Positions 1 to 7,300 of a DNA stretch of 16,065 nucleotides are shown here, in pieces. This DNA comes from CAZCBD01 sp964496755 (GTDB lineage: Bacteria; Bacteroidota; Ignavibacteria; Ignavibacteriales; Melioribacteraceae). Made by a program: the position numbers and the translations under genes. Each line of letters starts with the position of its first letter. Position 1 is the first letter of the stretch. The notes below the pieces were generated by a model. The model was not told where the DNA came from, searched no databases, and was given only the letters and a program-made list of their open reading frames with translations. The stretch is taken from positions 1-16,065 of the forward strand of contig CAZCBD010000042.1 in assembly GCA_964496755.1 (NCBI GenBank), given 5' to 3'.

Positions 1-157
1 TACCAATTGACTCAAAGGTTTTTCTACCCATTATTATTGGATATCCCATAGTTGTAGATTTAAAATGTTTAAACTCTTCACTTGAATGCCAAGGCATTTT
101 GCCATTGTTTCCAATTACATTATTTTCAGAAATAGCAACTATAATTATCTTCTTCAA
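1..157 (-). CDS. folA: Dihydrofolate reductase, N-terminal part (cut by left edge)
   Basis: DHFR reduces dihydrofolate to tetrahydrofolate with NADPH and regenerates the folate oxidised by thymidylate synthase. About 52 residues are visible, reading KKIIIVAISENNVIGNNGKM, then PWHSSEEFKHFK and ending GRKTFESIG. These are the family landmarks: the AIS..NVIG strand, the Met20-loop region with PW, and the GRKTFESIG cofactor-binding turn. The rest lies beyond the left edge. The start is inferred to be TTG at 157, because no ATG or GTG fits and AAGG sits about 7 nt upstream. The TTG shares TTGA with the TGA stop of the preceding histidine kinase, a 4-nt-type overlap that suggests translational coupling. 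thyA lies one gene upstream, the usual partner. Confidence 0.9.
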   Translation of the reverse strand, partial: MKKIIIVAISENNVIGNNGKMPWHSSEEFKHFKSTTMGYPIIMGRKTFESIG

Positions 158-1317
158 TTCAAAACCTTTTTTAATTTATTAATTTTGGCTTCTGGATTTT
201 CATCCGACAAATTTTCTATTGCAGGCAATTTAATTATAAATGTAGTTCCTTTATTCAATTCGGTTTCAACTTCAATTTCACCGTTATGTTTTTCTACAAT
301 ATCTTTGGCAATATAAAGACCTAGGCCGGTAGAATTTTCGCCACCAGTTGGTTTTGCCGATAATTTTGAAAATTTAGAAAATAAATTCTTTCTTTCATCC
401 GGAGAAATTCCCGGACCTTCGTCTCTAACTTTTATTAAAATTTTATTTTTATCTTTCAACAAAGATACCCAAATATTTTTATCATATTCCGAATATTTAA
501 TTGCATTACTTAATAAATTATCAATAGCTTTTGAAAACCAAACCGTATCCACATTAGCATAAATTGAATCATCCAAATTTAAATCAATATTTTGTGATTT
601 CTGTAATGCTCTATATTTATTGTTATAAAACACTTCGCGTATAATTGCAGAAATATTTTCTATTCTCATTCTTAGTTTTAAATCCGAACTTGTAATTGAA
701 CTTGTATCCAGCAAATCGGAAATTATTGACAACATTTTTTTTGATGAACGAAAAATTGCATCCAACATTTCTTTAGAATCATCCGACAAATCTTCTTGTT
801 CTTTTAGTAGATACTCAAATCCTAATATTGACTGCAACGGGTTCTTTAAATCGTGAGCAGCAACATCCAACAATTTTGTTTTTATTTCATTTGCAGTTTG
901 CAATTCCATTTTTGCTTTTTCACTTTTTACTAATAAATATTCCACCTTTTCTTTTTCTTTAAGCAAATCAACCGTACGTTGATGAACCAAAGCTTCTAAT
1001 CTGTTTTTTCTCTTTTCCAGTAGATTTAATTTAAGTTGGTCTGTTTTCAGAATCACAAAACCGATAAATACTAACAAGGAAACTAAGAATAAGATCATCA
1101 CCCATCGGGGGAGAGATGCTGTTTCTTTATTCCGAGGTTTTTGCATTTCTATAAAATCATTATCTACTGAATTTGTTTTAATAGAATTTTCAATCGTATT
1201 TTGATTTAACGTTGAAATATTTAAACTTGAATGTTCTGCAAATAATTCTTCGGTATTGCAAAAAAGAAATAAAAGAATCGCTATTTTAAAAAAAAGAGAC
1301 TTATACTGCGACTTCAA
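154..1317 (-). CDS. Membrane sensor histidine kinase between thyA and folA
   Basis: A HisKA/HATPase_c two-component kinase of 387 residues from the start chosen here. It has a signal peptide (hydrophobic IAILLFLF, probable cleavage after LFA near residue 27), a short periplasmic stretch of about 45 residues without a recognisable domain, one membrane segment (about 72-91), a coiled-coil linker, the H-box AHDLKNPLQ (phospho-acceptor His155), the N-box DNLLSNAIKYS, the G1 box RDEGPGIS and the G2 box GLGLYIAK. The catalytic core therefore looks complete, whereas the sensor part is minimal. Two TTG starts are possible. The one at 1347 overlaps thyA by 47 nt; the one at 1317 overlaps by 17 nt, has GAGAG 8 nt upstream and gives a normal signal peptide, so I prefer 1317. 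The stop overlaps folA. No response regulator is in view. Confidence 0.88.
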   Translation of the reverse strand: MKSQYKSLFFKIAILLFLFCNTEELFAEHSSLNISTLNQNTIENSIKTNSVDNDFIEMQKPRNKETASLPRWVMILFLVSLLVFIGFVILKTDQLKLNLLEKRKNRLEALVHQRTVDLLKEKEKVEYLLVKSEKAKMELQTANEIKTKLLDVAAHDLKNPLQSILGFEYLLKEQEDLSDDSKEMLDAIFRSSKKMLSIISDLLDTSSITSSDLKLRMRIENISAIIREVFYNNKYRALQKSQNIDLNLDDSIYANVDTVWFSKAIDNLLSNAIKYSEYDKNIWVSLLKDKNKILIKVRDEGPGISPDERKNLFSKFSKLSAKPTGGENSTGLGLYIAKDIVEKHNGEIEVETELNKGTTFIIKLPAIENLSDENPEAKINKLKKVLN

Positions 1318-2140
1318 ATTTAATTCTCTCGTGATGTTTATAACCAATCAATTCAAAATCTTCAAATTTTAATTCATTAATTGGTTTTTTTTGAATTTTC
1401 AGTTTTGGTAATTCTAAGGGTTCTCTTTTAATTTGTTCCATTAAACCTTGTCTATGATCAAACAATTCATTTTGTGTACCCTTTTCTGCAGTATATATAT
1501 GGGCATCAATAATTGTATGTGCAAATTCACCTACTTCTAATCCTGTTTCTTGAGCAATAATTTGTGTTAAAATAGAATAAGCGGCCAAATTAAATGGAAT
1601 GCCAAGAGCAATATCGCCGGAACGTTGAGTTAAGTGACAATTTAGTTTTCCGCTATTAACATTAAACGTATATGTATAATGGCAGGGTGGCAATTTGCTT
1701 GTTGTTGCATTACCCGGTTCCCATGCAGTAACTACTAATCTTCTGCTATGCGGATTTCTCTTTATTTCATCAATAACATATTGAATTTGATCAACTTCGC
1801 GCACTTGCCAATTACCATTTTTATCTTTTGTTGCGCTGGGGAAATGCCTCCAATAATAACCGTAGGCTGTTTCCAAATTGCCGTTTTCGTCTGCCCAAGC
1901 ATCCCAAATTTTAGTGTGCTTTCGCAAATTTCTAATATGATTTTCACCTGATAAATACCATAATACTTCGTGCAAAAGCGAATCCCACATCATTTTTTTT
2001 GTTGTTAATAATGGAAATCCTTTTTGTAAATCCACTTTATAAAAAGCACCAAAATATGAAATTGTATCAACACCGGTACGACTGGTTTTTGGAGTACCTT
2101 TTTCTAAAACCAACTTTACTAAATCAAGATATTCTTTCAT
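1301..2140 (-). CDS. thyA: Thymidylate synthase
   Basis: ThyA methylates dUMP to dTMP using methylene-tetrahydrofolate and releases dihydrofolate for FolA. The 279-residue protein is slightly longer than the 264 of E. coli. Visible landmarks are RTG at 21-23, SRRLVVTAWEP (phosphate-binding arginines 133-134), the catalytic LPPCHYTY with Cys153, RSGDIALGIPFNLAAYS at 173-189 with the dUMP-binding Asn184, and DAHIYT at 212-217. The usual YGKQWR-type stretch reads YGYYWRHF here. The start is ATG with AGG about 6 nt upstream. It follows the HIT gene by 28 nt and its stop lies inside the next kinase gene, so HIT, thyA, kinase and folA are probably co-transcribed. Confidence 0.97.
   Translation of the reverse strand: MKEYLDLVKLVLEKGTPKTSRTGVDTISYFGAFYKVDLQKGFPLLTTKKMMWDSLLHEVLWYLSGENHIRNLRKHTKIWDAWADENGNLETAYGYYWRHFPSATKDKNGNWQVREVDQIQYVIDEIKRNPHSRRLVVTAWEPGNATTSKLPPCHYTYTFNVNSGKLNCHLTQRSGDIALGIPFNLAAYSILTQIIAQETGLEVGEFAHTIIDAHIYTAEKGTQNELFDHRQGLMEQIKREPLELPKLKIQKKPINELKFEDFELIGYKHHERIKFEVAV
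1326..1330 (-). promoter_or_regulatory. Shine-Dalgarno-like GAGAG deciding the kinase start
   Basis: GAGAG on the minus strand, inside the last codons of thyA, sits 8 nt before TTG 1317. The alternative TTG at 1347 has no comparable purine run at a suitable distance. This favours the shorter kinase reading with the 17-nt overlap. Confidence 0.4.
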
Positions 2141-2168
2141 TATTAACCTACGTTATTATTAATCAAAA

Positions 2169-2666
2169 TTAAATTAAACTTTTAATTGCATCAATTAAGC
2201 TGTTTTTTGTTTTCAATAAATCTTGCGAAATCACTTTTATTTCACCCAAAACGGGCATAAAATTAGTATCGCCGTTCCATCTCGGAACAATATGAAAATG
2301 CAAATGAGTATCTATTCCGGCACCGGCAACTCTACCCAAATTTGCACCAATATTAAATCCGTGCGGTTGTAAAACAATTTTCAATGCTTTAATGGATAAA
2401 TCAATATTTTTCATTATTTCCGCATGTTCGTGAATAGTTAATTCCGAAAAATCACTTAAATGCCTTTTGGGCACAACCATTAAATGACCGTTATTATAAG
2501 GATACAAGTTAAGAATTATAAATGTAGCTTTGTCTTGGTATATTATCAGTGAGTTTTCATTACTCGGATTTTTTAAAGAATCGCAGAAAACACAACCTTT
2601 TTCGGAATTCTCATTTTTAAATGACTCAATATATTTTGATCGCCAAGGTGACCAGATTTTTTCCAT
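2169..2666 (-). CDS. HIT-family hydrolase, Ap4A phosphorylase-like
   Basis: A histidine-triad protein of 165 residues. The triad HLHFHIV lies at 121-127, where His123 is expected to be the nucleophile attacking the alpha-phosphate of a nucleotide substrate. The opening MEKIWSPWRSKYI and the CVFC pair (Cys25, Cys28, a possible zinc site) resemble the branch that contains the mycobacterial Ap4A phosphorylase-like proteins rather than the shorter Hint proteins. The substrate (Ap4A, AMP-lysine and similar) is inferred from the family only. The start is ATG with AGGAA 7 nt upstream. It begins just after the terminator of the EF-G-like gene and leads the thyA group. Confidence 0.9.
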   Translation of the reverse strand: MEKIWSPWRSKYIESFKNENSEKGCVFCDSLKNPSNENSLIIYQDKATFIILNLYPYNNGHLMVVPKRHLSDFSELTIHEHAEIMKNIDLSIKALKIVLQPHGFNIGANLGRVAGAGIDTHLHFHIVPRWNGDTNFMPVLGEIKVISQDLLKTKNSLIDAIKSLI

Positions 2667-2697
2667 AAAAAAATTCCTAAAATGTTTTCTTTAAAAT

Positions 2698-2728
2698 AAA
2701 AAAAAGCGGAAGAAAACTCCCGCCTTTT
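2698..2728 (-). terminator. Intrinsic terminator after the EF-G-like gene
   Basis: On the minus strand GCGGGAG-TTTT-CTTCCGC forms a 7-bp GC-rich stem (one G-U pair). A-rich bases before it and a run of eight T after it allow the stem to extend. It begins 17 nt after the TAA of the EF-G-like gene and before the HIT start. The A/T flanks make it potentially bidirectional. Confidence 0.8.
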
Positions 2729-2744
2729 ATTAAAATAATTATAA

Positions 2745-4829
2745 TTATTCTTCTTCTTGTTGCTTTTGGTATTCTTCAATAATTTTCTTTTCAACATCTT
2801 TCGGAACCATATCGTAATGCGAAAAACTTCTTGTGTGAATACCACGACCGCCGGTTAAACTGCGAAGATGTGTAGAATATTTATATAATTCCGCTAATGG
2901 AATTTGTGCTTTAATAATTTGGAAAGGTCCTTCGGAATCCATACCTTGAATTTTACCTCTTCTGCTTGATATATCTCCCATTACATCACCCATACAATCT
3001 TCGGGTACTTTAACCGTTAAGCTGTAAACGGGTTCCAATAACATCGGGCTTGCAGACAAGAAGCCTTTTTTGAATGCTTGAGAAGCTGCAATTTTAAAAG
3101 AAACTTCATCGGAATCAACATTATGGAAGGTACCGTCAAACAAGGTTACTTTAATATCAATAACCCTTGAGCCGGTTAGAATACCTTTATCCATAATTTC
3201 TTTTAATCCTTTTTCAACTGCAGGAATAAATCTACCGGGAACAACACCGCCAACAATGGCATTAACAAATTCAAATCCCGCACCTCTTTCCTGAGGTTCT
3301 AATTTCAGATGAACATGACCATATTGCCCACGTCCGCCCGATTGTTTTTTGTGTTTGTATTCAGCATCTTCACAAGTAGATTTAATTGTTTCTCTATATG
3401 GAATTTTCGGTTCAACCAAATCAACATCCACACCGTATCGATCCATCAATAATTTTTTTGCCAAATCCAATTGTAATTCTCCTTGGCCACTGATAATTGT
3501 CTGAGATAATTCCGGATCGAAATGGACTGTTAAACTTGGGTCTTCCAAATGCATTGTATGCAAACCGGTAGAAATTTTATCTTCATCACCTTTTGCTTTC
3601 GGTTCAATGGCAGCGCGAATTACAGGTTCAGGAAAAACAATTTCAGGTAGTTTAACATTAAATGATTTATCGGCCAAAGTATCATTTGTATGTGTGTCTT
3701 TTAATTTTACAACGGCGCCGATATCTCCGGCATATAATTTTGTAGTTTCTTTTCTGGTTTTGCCGTTGAATACATAAATCTGTCCGATGCGTTCTGTTTT
3801 TTCCTTATTTACATTTTGAATATCTATTCCACCGGTAAGGCTTCCGGAATATATTTTGAAAATCGATAATTCTCCCAAATGCTTATCATTCATCGATTTA
3901 AACACCAACATTGCAGTTTTGCCTTCGGGGTCACATTTCACTTCAATATCAGAATCATTTTGTTTTGCAACAACAGGTTTTCTTTCGGCAGGATTCGGGA
4001 AATATTTATTAACTATTGTTAGGAAGTTATCTACACCAACTGCTTTTGAAGCCGAAACGGCAAAAACCGGAACCAATGCCCCATTTATAATTGCCGATTT
4101 TAATCCTTGCGAAAAGTCCTCATCATTGAGCGTACCTTCTTCAAAAAATTTATTCATTAAATCTTCATCCGATTCCGCAATTTTTTCAATCAACTCTTCT
4201 CGTAAAGATTCAGCATCATCTTTAACCGAATCGGGAATATCAATTTCAGTTACTTTTTTCGAACCTTCTTCGCCATATTCGTAAGCTTTCATTGTTGTTA
4301 AATCAACAACCGTATTAAAATTAACACCTTCGCTTACGGGAAAAGTTAAAACTGTTGCATCCGAACTTAAGCGGTCTTTTACCATTTGCAAGGTTTCATT
4401 AAATTTTGAATGTTCATTATCAACCTTATTAACCAATACTGCACCCGGCAATTGATTTTCTTTTACAAATCCCCAAGTTTGTTCAGTACCTACTTCAATA
4501 CCTTCAGCGCCTTTAACAACAGAAACCGCAACATCGGCAACGTGCAACGCACCTTTAACTTGACCAATAAAATCAGAGTATCCCGGAGTATCCAACACAT
4601 TTATTTTAACACCTTTCCATTCAAAATGAAGCGGACTTGAAGAGATAGAAATTTTTCTTTCAATTTCATTCGGGTTAAAATCCGATACTGTGTTACCTTC
4701 ATCTACTTTCCCTATTCTGTTAGTTTCACCGGCAGCAAAAAGCATTACTTCCGTTAAAGATGTTTTTCCGCTACCGCCATGTCCAATTAAAGCGATATTT
4801 CTTATTGCATCAACATTATATTCTTTCAA
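2745..4829 (-). CDS. EF-G-like translational GTPase (EF-G2 type)
   Basis: A 694-residue protein with the full EF-G layout. The G-domain has P-loop GHGGSGKT at 16-23, a switch I remnant RKISI at 58-62, DTPG at 80-83 and NKVD at 134-137. The domain IV signature QSGGRGQYGHV and a domain V with LRSLTGGRG..T..FSHY are also present. The P-loop GGSGKT replaces the DAGKT of canonical EF-G, and LTGGRG replaces the usual TQGRA. Both point to the EF-G2/FusA2-like paralogue, whose cellular role is poorly defined. No ribosomal-protein genes adjoin it, unlike the canonical str operon. The start is TTG with GGAGG 4 nt upstream; the length and the first strand (RNIALIGHGG) fit. It has its own extended -10 site upstream and a terminator downstream. 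Confidence 0.93.
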   Translation of the reverse strand: MKEYNVDAIRNIALIGHGGSGKTSLTEVMLFAAGETNRIGKVDEGNTVSDFNPNEIERKISISSSPLHFEWKGVKINVLDTPGYSDFIGQVKGALHVADVAVSVVKGAEGIEVGTEQTWGFVKENQLPGAVLVNKVDNEHSKFNETLQMVKDRLSSDATVLTFPVSEGVNFNTVVDLTTMKAYEYGEEGSKKVTEIDIPDSVKDDAESLREELIEKIAESDEDLMNKFFEEGTLNDEDFSQGLKSAIINGALVPVFAVSASKAVGVDNFLTIVNKYFPNPAERKPVVAKQNDSDIEVKCDPEGKTAMLVFKSMNDKHLGELSIFKIYSGSLTGGIDIQNVNKEKTERIGQIYVFNGKTRKETTKLYAGDIGAVVKLKDTHTNDTLADKSFNVKLPEIVFPEPVIRAAIEPKAKGDEDKISTGLHTMHLEDPSLTVHFDPELSQTIISGQGELQLDLAKKLLMDRYGVDVDLVEPKIPYRETIKSTCEDAEYKHKKQSGGRGQYGHVHLKLEPQERGAGFEFVNAIVGGVVPGRFIPAVEKGLKEIMDKGILTGSRVIDIKVTLFDGTFHNVDSDEVSFKIAASQAFKKGFLSASPMLLEPVYSLTVKVPEDCMGDVMGDISSRRGKIQGMDSEGPFQIIKAQIPLAELYKYSTHLRSLTGGRGIHTRSFSHYDMVPKDVEKKIIEEYQKQQEEE

Positions 4830-4846
4830 AATTCCTCCACTAAAAC

Positions 4847-4855
4847 ATTATAGCA
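4847..4855 (-). promoter_or_regulatory. Extended -10 promoter for the EF-G-like gene
   Basis: The minus strand reads TGCTATAAT, a perfect extended -10 element (TGnTATAAT), in the 46-nt gap after the DUF948 gene. No good -35 is seen 17 nt upstream, which is common for extended -10 promoters. The expected transcript start near 4840 leaves a leader of about 12 nt containing the GGAGG site at 4834-4838. Confidence 0.55.
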
Positions 4856-4875
4856 TATATTATTTAATCTTTGTT

Positions 4876-5268
4876 TTATCCTTTTAACTTTCTCCAGAAT
4901 GCAAAAATTCCTTTTGATATGCCGGAAAGAGTCTTGATTAAACCGAACACTTGCGGTTTATCAGATTTTGGAGAGCTAAAACTTGCTGTAAAATCATTTC
5001 CTATTTCATAGATTTTATCTCTGAAATTTTCAATAGAATTACTAAAATCGTTAAAATGATTCTCCGCTTTTGCTGCAATTTGATTTATTCTTTTTGATGT
5101 ATCATCAAGATTATCCAAAATCGGAATGGTTTTTTCACTGAGATTATGAATATCGTTTTGAATTGAATTCAATGTTTCATTCATATTTTTCAGTGAAATA
5201 ATCAGATACACACACAAAGCAATTGCTGCAATGATTAATATTACAAGTAAAATATCAAGCAGTGTCAT
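4876..5268 (-). CDS. DUF948-type membrane-anchored coiled-coil protein
   Basis: A 130-residue protein with one N-terminal membrane segment (about 4-25, LLDILLVILIIAAIALCVYLI), then a helical, coiled-coil-prone stretch with no cysteines or catalytic motifs, and a C-terminal patch FAFWRKLKG. Shape and neighbourhood match DUF948, the family of Bacillus YtxG, which typically sits next to a YtxH protein as here. The molecular function is not known; an envelope or stress role is inferred from the family. It starts with ATG 2 nt after the ytxH-like stop, so the pair is surely co-transcribed. Confidence 0.75.
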   Translation of the reverse strand: MTLLDILLVILIIAAIALCVYLIISLKNMNETLNSIQNDIHNLSEKTIPILDNLDDTSKRINQIAAKAENHFNDFSNSIENFRDKIYEIGNDFTASFSSPKSDKPQVFGLIKTLSGISKGIFAFWRKLKG

Positions 5269-5270
5269 AA

Positions 5271-5690
5271 TTATTCTTCTGTTTTTTCGGATTTATAAGT
5301 TTCAACACCGGCCTTAATTGCGGATTTCAATTTATCACTTTCTTTTTCAATAATCTCTTTTCCGGCTTCTACATATTCAACACCTTTTTCTTTTGCTTCG
5401 GTAATTACTCTTTCCGATTCATCGATAAAATTATCAACTTTCAGTTTTGCGTCGGCCAACATTTTTTCGGTTTTTTTGATTCCCTCGCTAACAATTTGTG
5501 TAGCTTTTTCTCTTGCGTTTTCAATATACGAATCCGCCTCGTCAAGTAAATCGTTTGATTTGTTTTTAATATCTTCTCGTAATTCTCTTCCTGATTTTGG
5601 CGCAAACAAAAGTGCCATGGCCGAACCAATAACCGAACCGGTAATAAATCCTAATACTAATCCTTTTCCTATTCCGCTTTCTTTTGACAT
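5271..5690 (-). CDS. YtxH-domain small membrane protein
   Basis: A 139-residue protein with a glycine-rich membrane helix at about 8-30 (GLVLGFITGSVIGSAMALLFAP), followed directly by KSGRELREDI, the YtxH family signature. The remaining hundred residues are charged, repetitive amphipathic helix, apolipoprotein-like. In Bacillus the related gene belongs to a general-stress operon; the biochemical function is not established. The start is ATG with GGAGG 4 nt upstream. It is the first gene of a two-gene unit with the DUF948 protein and has a promoter-like site about 33 nt upstream. Confidence 0.85.
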   Translation of the reverse strand: MSKESGIGKGLVLGFITGSVIGSAMALLFAPKSGRELREDIKNKSNDLLDEADSYIENAREKATQIVSEGIKKTEKMLADAKLKVDNFIDESERVITEAKEKGVEYVEAGKEIIEKESDKLKSAIKAGVETYKSEKTEE

Positions 5691-5722
5691 TTTACCTCCG
5701 AATTAAAATTAATCAATTTTTT

Positions 5723-5751
5723 AAAATAATAAGAGACCCAACTAAAATCAA
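5723..5751 (-). promoter_or_regulatory. Promoter-like -35/-10 pair before ytxH
   Basis: The minus strand has TTGATT (5751-5746), a 17-nt spacer and TATTTT (5728-5723). The predicted transcript start is near 5716, giving a leader of about 26 nt with the GGAGG site. The hexamers closely match the pair found before the secreted-protein gene at 10568-10596. Confidence 0.5.
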
Positions 5752-5779
5752 GAATCGAAATTCTCTTTACAAATAAATT

Positions 5780-6721
5780 CTATTCTATTTCTCCATATTT
5801 TCTTTTAAACATAATCAGAAAAAATATACCTATTAACGTTGGCAACCATAAGGTAAAAAACCTACTAATAATTATAACAGGCGAAAATTCGAAACCTTTT
5901 AGGCCTATTTTTTTCAACATAAAAACCAACCCGGCTTCTGTAGTAAAAACCCCGCCGGGTAACATTGAAACCGAGCCTATTAAAATAGATAAAAAATAAA
6001 TTCCAATTATTAAAATAAATTCACAATCAACAAATTTGTAGAATAATATATAAAACGAATAGCCTTCTAATATCCATGATATTATTGTGATTAAATTAAT
6101 TTTTATTAAAAAAACTTTATCGAATAATTTTTGGTACAGGGTAGAATTTATTTCATCCTTGCTTATACCGGCAATTTTATTTTTACTTCTATTAAATATT
6201 TTAAGAATTAAATAGCTATAAATTTTTTTATTAAACAGCAATAGCAAAAACATTGCAATAAACAAAACAATCATTAAATTAGCTTCAATTAGATTAAAGT
6301 GTTTTAAACTAATTAGAAGCAATAAAAAGGCTAATGAAAATATTTCGGTTAATCGCTCTAAAAATATCACAAAAAAAATATTTTTTTTATTTCCCTTGTG
6401 AAATTTATCGACTAATAAAATTTTGACAAAATCGCCTATTTTTCCCGGAGTAAAATTTAAACTAAATCCTGACAAAAAAATTATTGCGGAAATTTTTGCG
6501 GAAATTTTTATTCCCAATCTATTTAAACATAAATTCCATTTATAAAATCTAATTACCCAAACAGAAACAACTAAAATTAATGCAAGAAAAATTTGACCGA
6601 AATTAAATTCCGCAATTCCTCTAATAAATTCCGATTTATAAAAAAATAAAATTACACTAAAATAAGTTAATGAAAATATAAGGGAGGAAATCAGTAATCG
6701 TTTTTTAATTTTGCGCCACAC
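5780..6721 (-). CDS. Flippase-like integral membrane protein (YbhN / LPG-synthase TM domain family)
   Basis: A 313-residue polytopic membrane protein with about eight hydrophobic segments. It carries the hallmarks of the family that contains AglD, YbhN and the membrane half of MprF: NFTPGKIGDFVK at 90-100, ERLTE at 122-126, LPGGVFTTEAG at 254-264 and a C-terminal SRFFTLWLPTLIG. MprF-type members move lipids across the membrane; here no aminoacyl-transferase domain is attached, so substrate and direction are unknown. The GTG start follows the Maf stop without any spacer (TAAGTG), with AAGAG about 10 nt upstream inside maf. A 12-bp in-frame tandem duplication encodes KISAKISA at 72-79. Confidence 0.85.
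   Translation of the reverse strand: MWRKIKKRLLISSLIFSLTYFSVILFFYKSEFIRGIAEFNFGQIFLALILVVSVWVIRFYKWNLCLNRLGIKISAKISAIIFLSGFSLNFTPGKIGDFVKILLVDKFHKGNKKNIFFVIFLERLTEIFSLAFLLLLISLKHFNLIEANLMIVLFIAMFLLLLFNKKIYSYLILKIFNRSKNKIAGISKDEINSTLYQKLFDKVFLIKINLITIISWILEGYSFYILFYKFVDCEFILIIGIYFLSILIGSVSMLPGGVFTTEAGLVFMLKKIGLKGFEFSPVIIISRFFTLWLPTLIGIFFLIMFKRKYGEIE
6484..6509. repeat. 12-bp in-frame tandem duplication inside the flippase-like gene
   Basis: The 12-mer TTGCGGAAATTT (plus strand) occurs twice back to back, with two further T of a third copy. It encodes KISAKISA on the minus strand and keeps the frame, at a loop/helix boundary. Confidence 0.85.
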
Positions 6722-7300
6722 TTATAAAACACTCTTTAATGAATTGTAAATCTTACTTACCGGAAAGCCAACAACATTATAATAACAACCATTTATTTTC
6801 TTTACGAAAACTGAACCGAAATTATCTTGAATTCCATATGCACCGGCTTTGTCCATTGGCAAACCGCTTGCAACATATTCTTTAATTAGCTTATTATTTA
6901 ACTTCTGAAATTCAACTATTGTTTTATCGTAAGAAATAATTTTTTTACCTGTTTCCAGATTAATAATTCCGAATCCGGTATAAACAAAATGCTTTTCTCC
7001 CGAAAGTAAATTCAACATTCCGTAAGCATCTTTTTTATTTTTCGGCTTGCCTAAAATTTTATTATCAAAAACAACTATTGTATCTGCCGTAATAACAATT
7101 CCCGAAGCTACTTTGCCGGAAGCAAATAATAATTTTTCATTTGCAATTCTTTGAACCGCTTTCACGGGCAATTCATTACTAAAAAAAACTTCTTCAAAAT
7201 CTAATTTTAATACTTTAAAGTTAGTTGTAATTTTCTGTAGTAATTCTTTTCTGCGCGGAGATTGCGAGGCTAAAGTTATGGAAATATTTTCGGTTAGCAT
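6722..7300 (-). CDS. Maf-type nucleoside triphosphate pyrophosphatase (dTTP/UTP-type)
   Basis: Maf proteins hydrolyse the alpha-beta bond of (often non-standard) nucleoside triphosphates and release pyrophosphate. The 192-residue protein has every family block: LASQSPRRKELL at 10-21, ITADTIVV at 70-77, LGKPKN at 83-88, LLSGEKHFVYTG at 98-109, DKAGAYGIQ at 150-158 and YNVVGFP at 174-180. The DKAGAYGIQ block points to the YhdE-like dTTP/UTP group rather than the m7GTP group. The residue before P148 is Leu, where E. coli-type enzymes have Glu (GEP); Bacteroidota members vary at this position, so I do not read it as inactivation. The ATG abuts the preceding stop (TAAATG), with no spacer on either side of the gene. 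Confidence 0.95.
   Translation of the reverse strand: MLTENISITLASQSPRRKELLQKITTNFKVLKLDFEEVFFSNELPVKAVQRIANEKLLFASGKVASGIVITADTIVVFDNKILGKPKNKKDAYGMLNLLSGEKHFVYTGFGIINLETGKKIISYDKTIVEFQKLNNKLIKEYVASGLPMDKAGAYGIQDNFGSVFVKKINGCYYNVVGFPVSKIYNSLKSVL

Noticed and set aside
1748..1951. Plus- and minus-strand open frames inside thyA
   Set aside because: Both lie entirely within the thyA coding region in other frames and show no recognisable domain; thyA is intact there.
2573..2845. 90-codon minus-strand frame across the EF-G/HIT junction
   Set aside because: It spans a terminator and the ends of two well-supported genes in another frame.
3856..4284. 142-codon plus-strand open frame within the EF-G-like gene
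   Set aside because: Antisense to a fully conserved protein, with a low-complexity Ser/Phe-rich translation typical of reverse-frame shadows.
5750..5767. AGAAT-TTCG-ATTCT hairpin after the flippase-like gene as a terminator
   Set aside because: The stem is only 5 bp and AT-rich, and no adequate T run follows.
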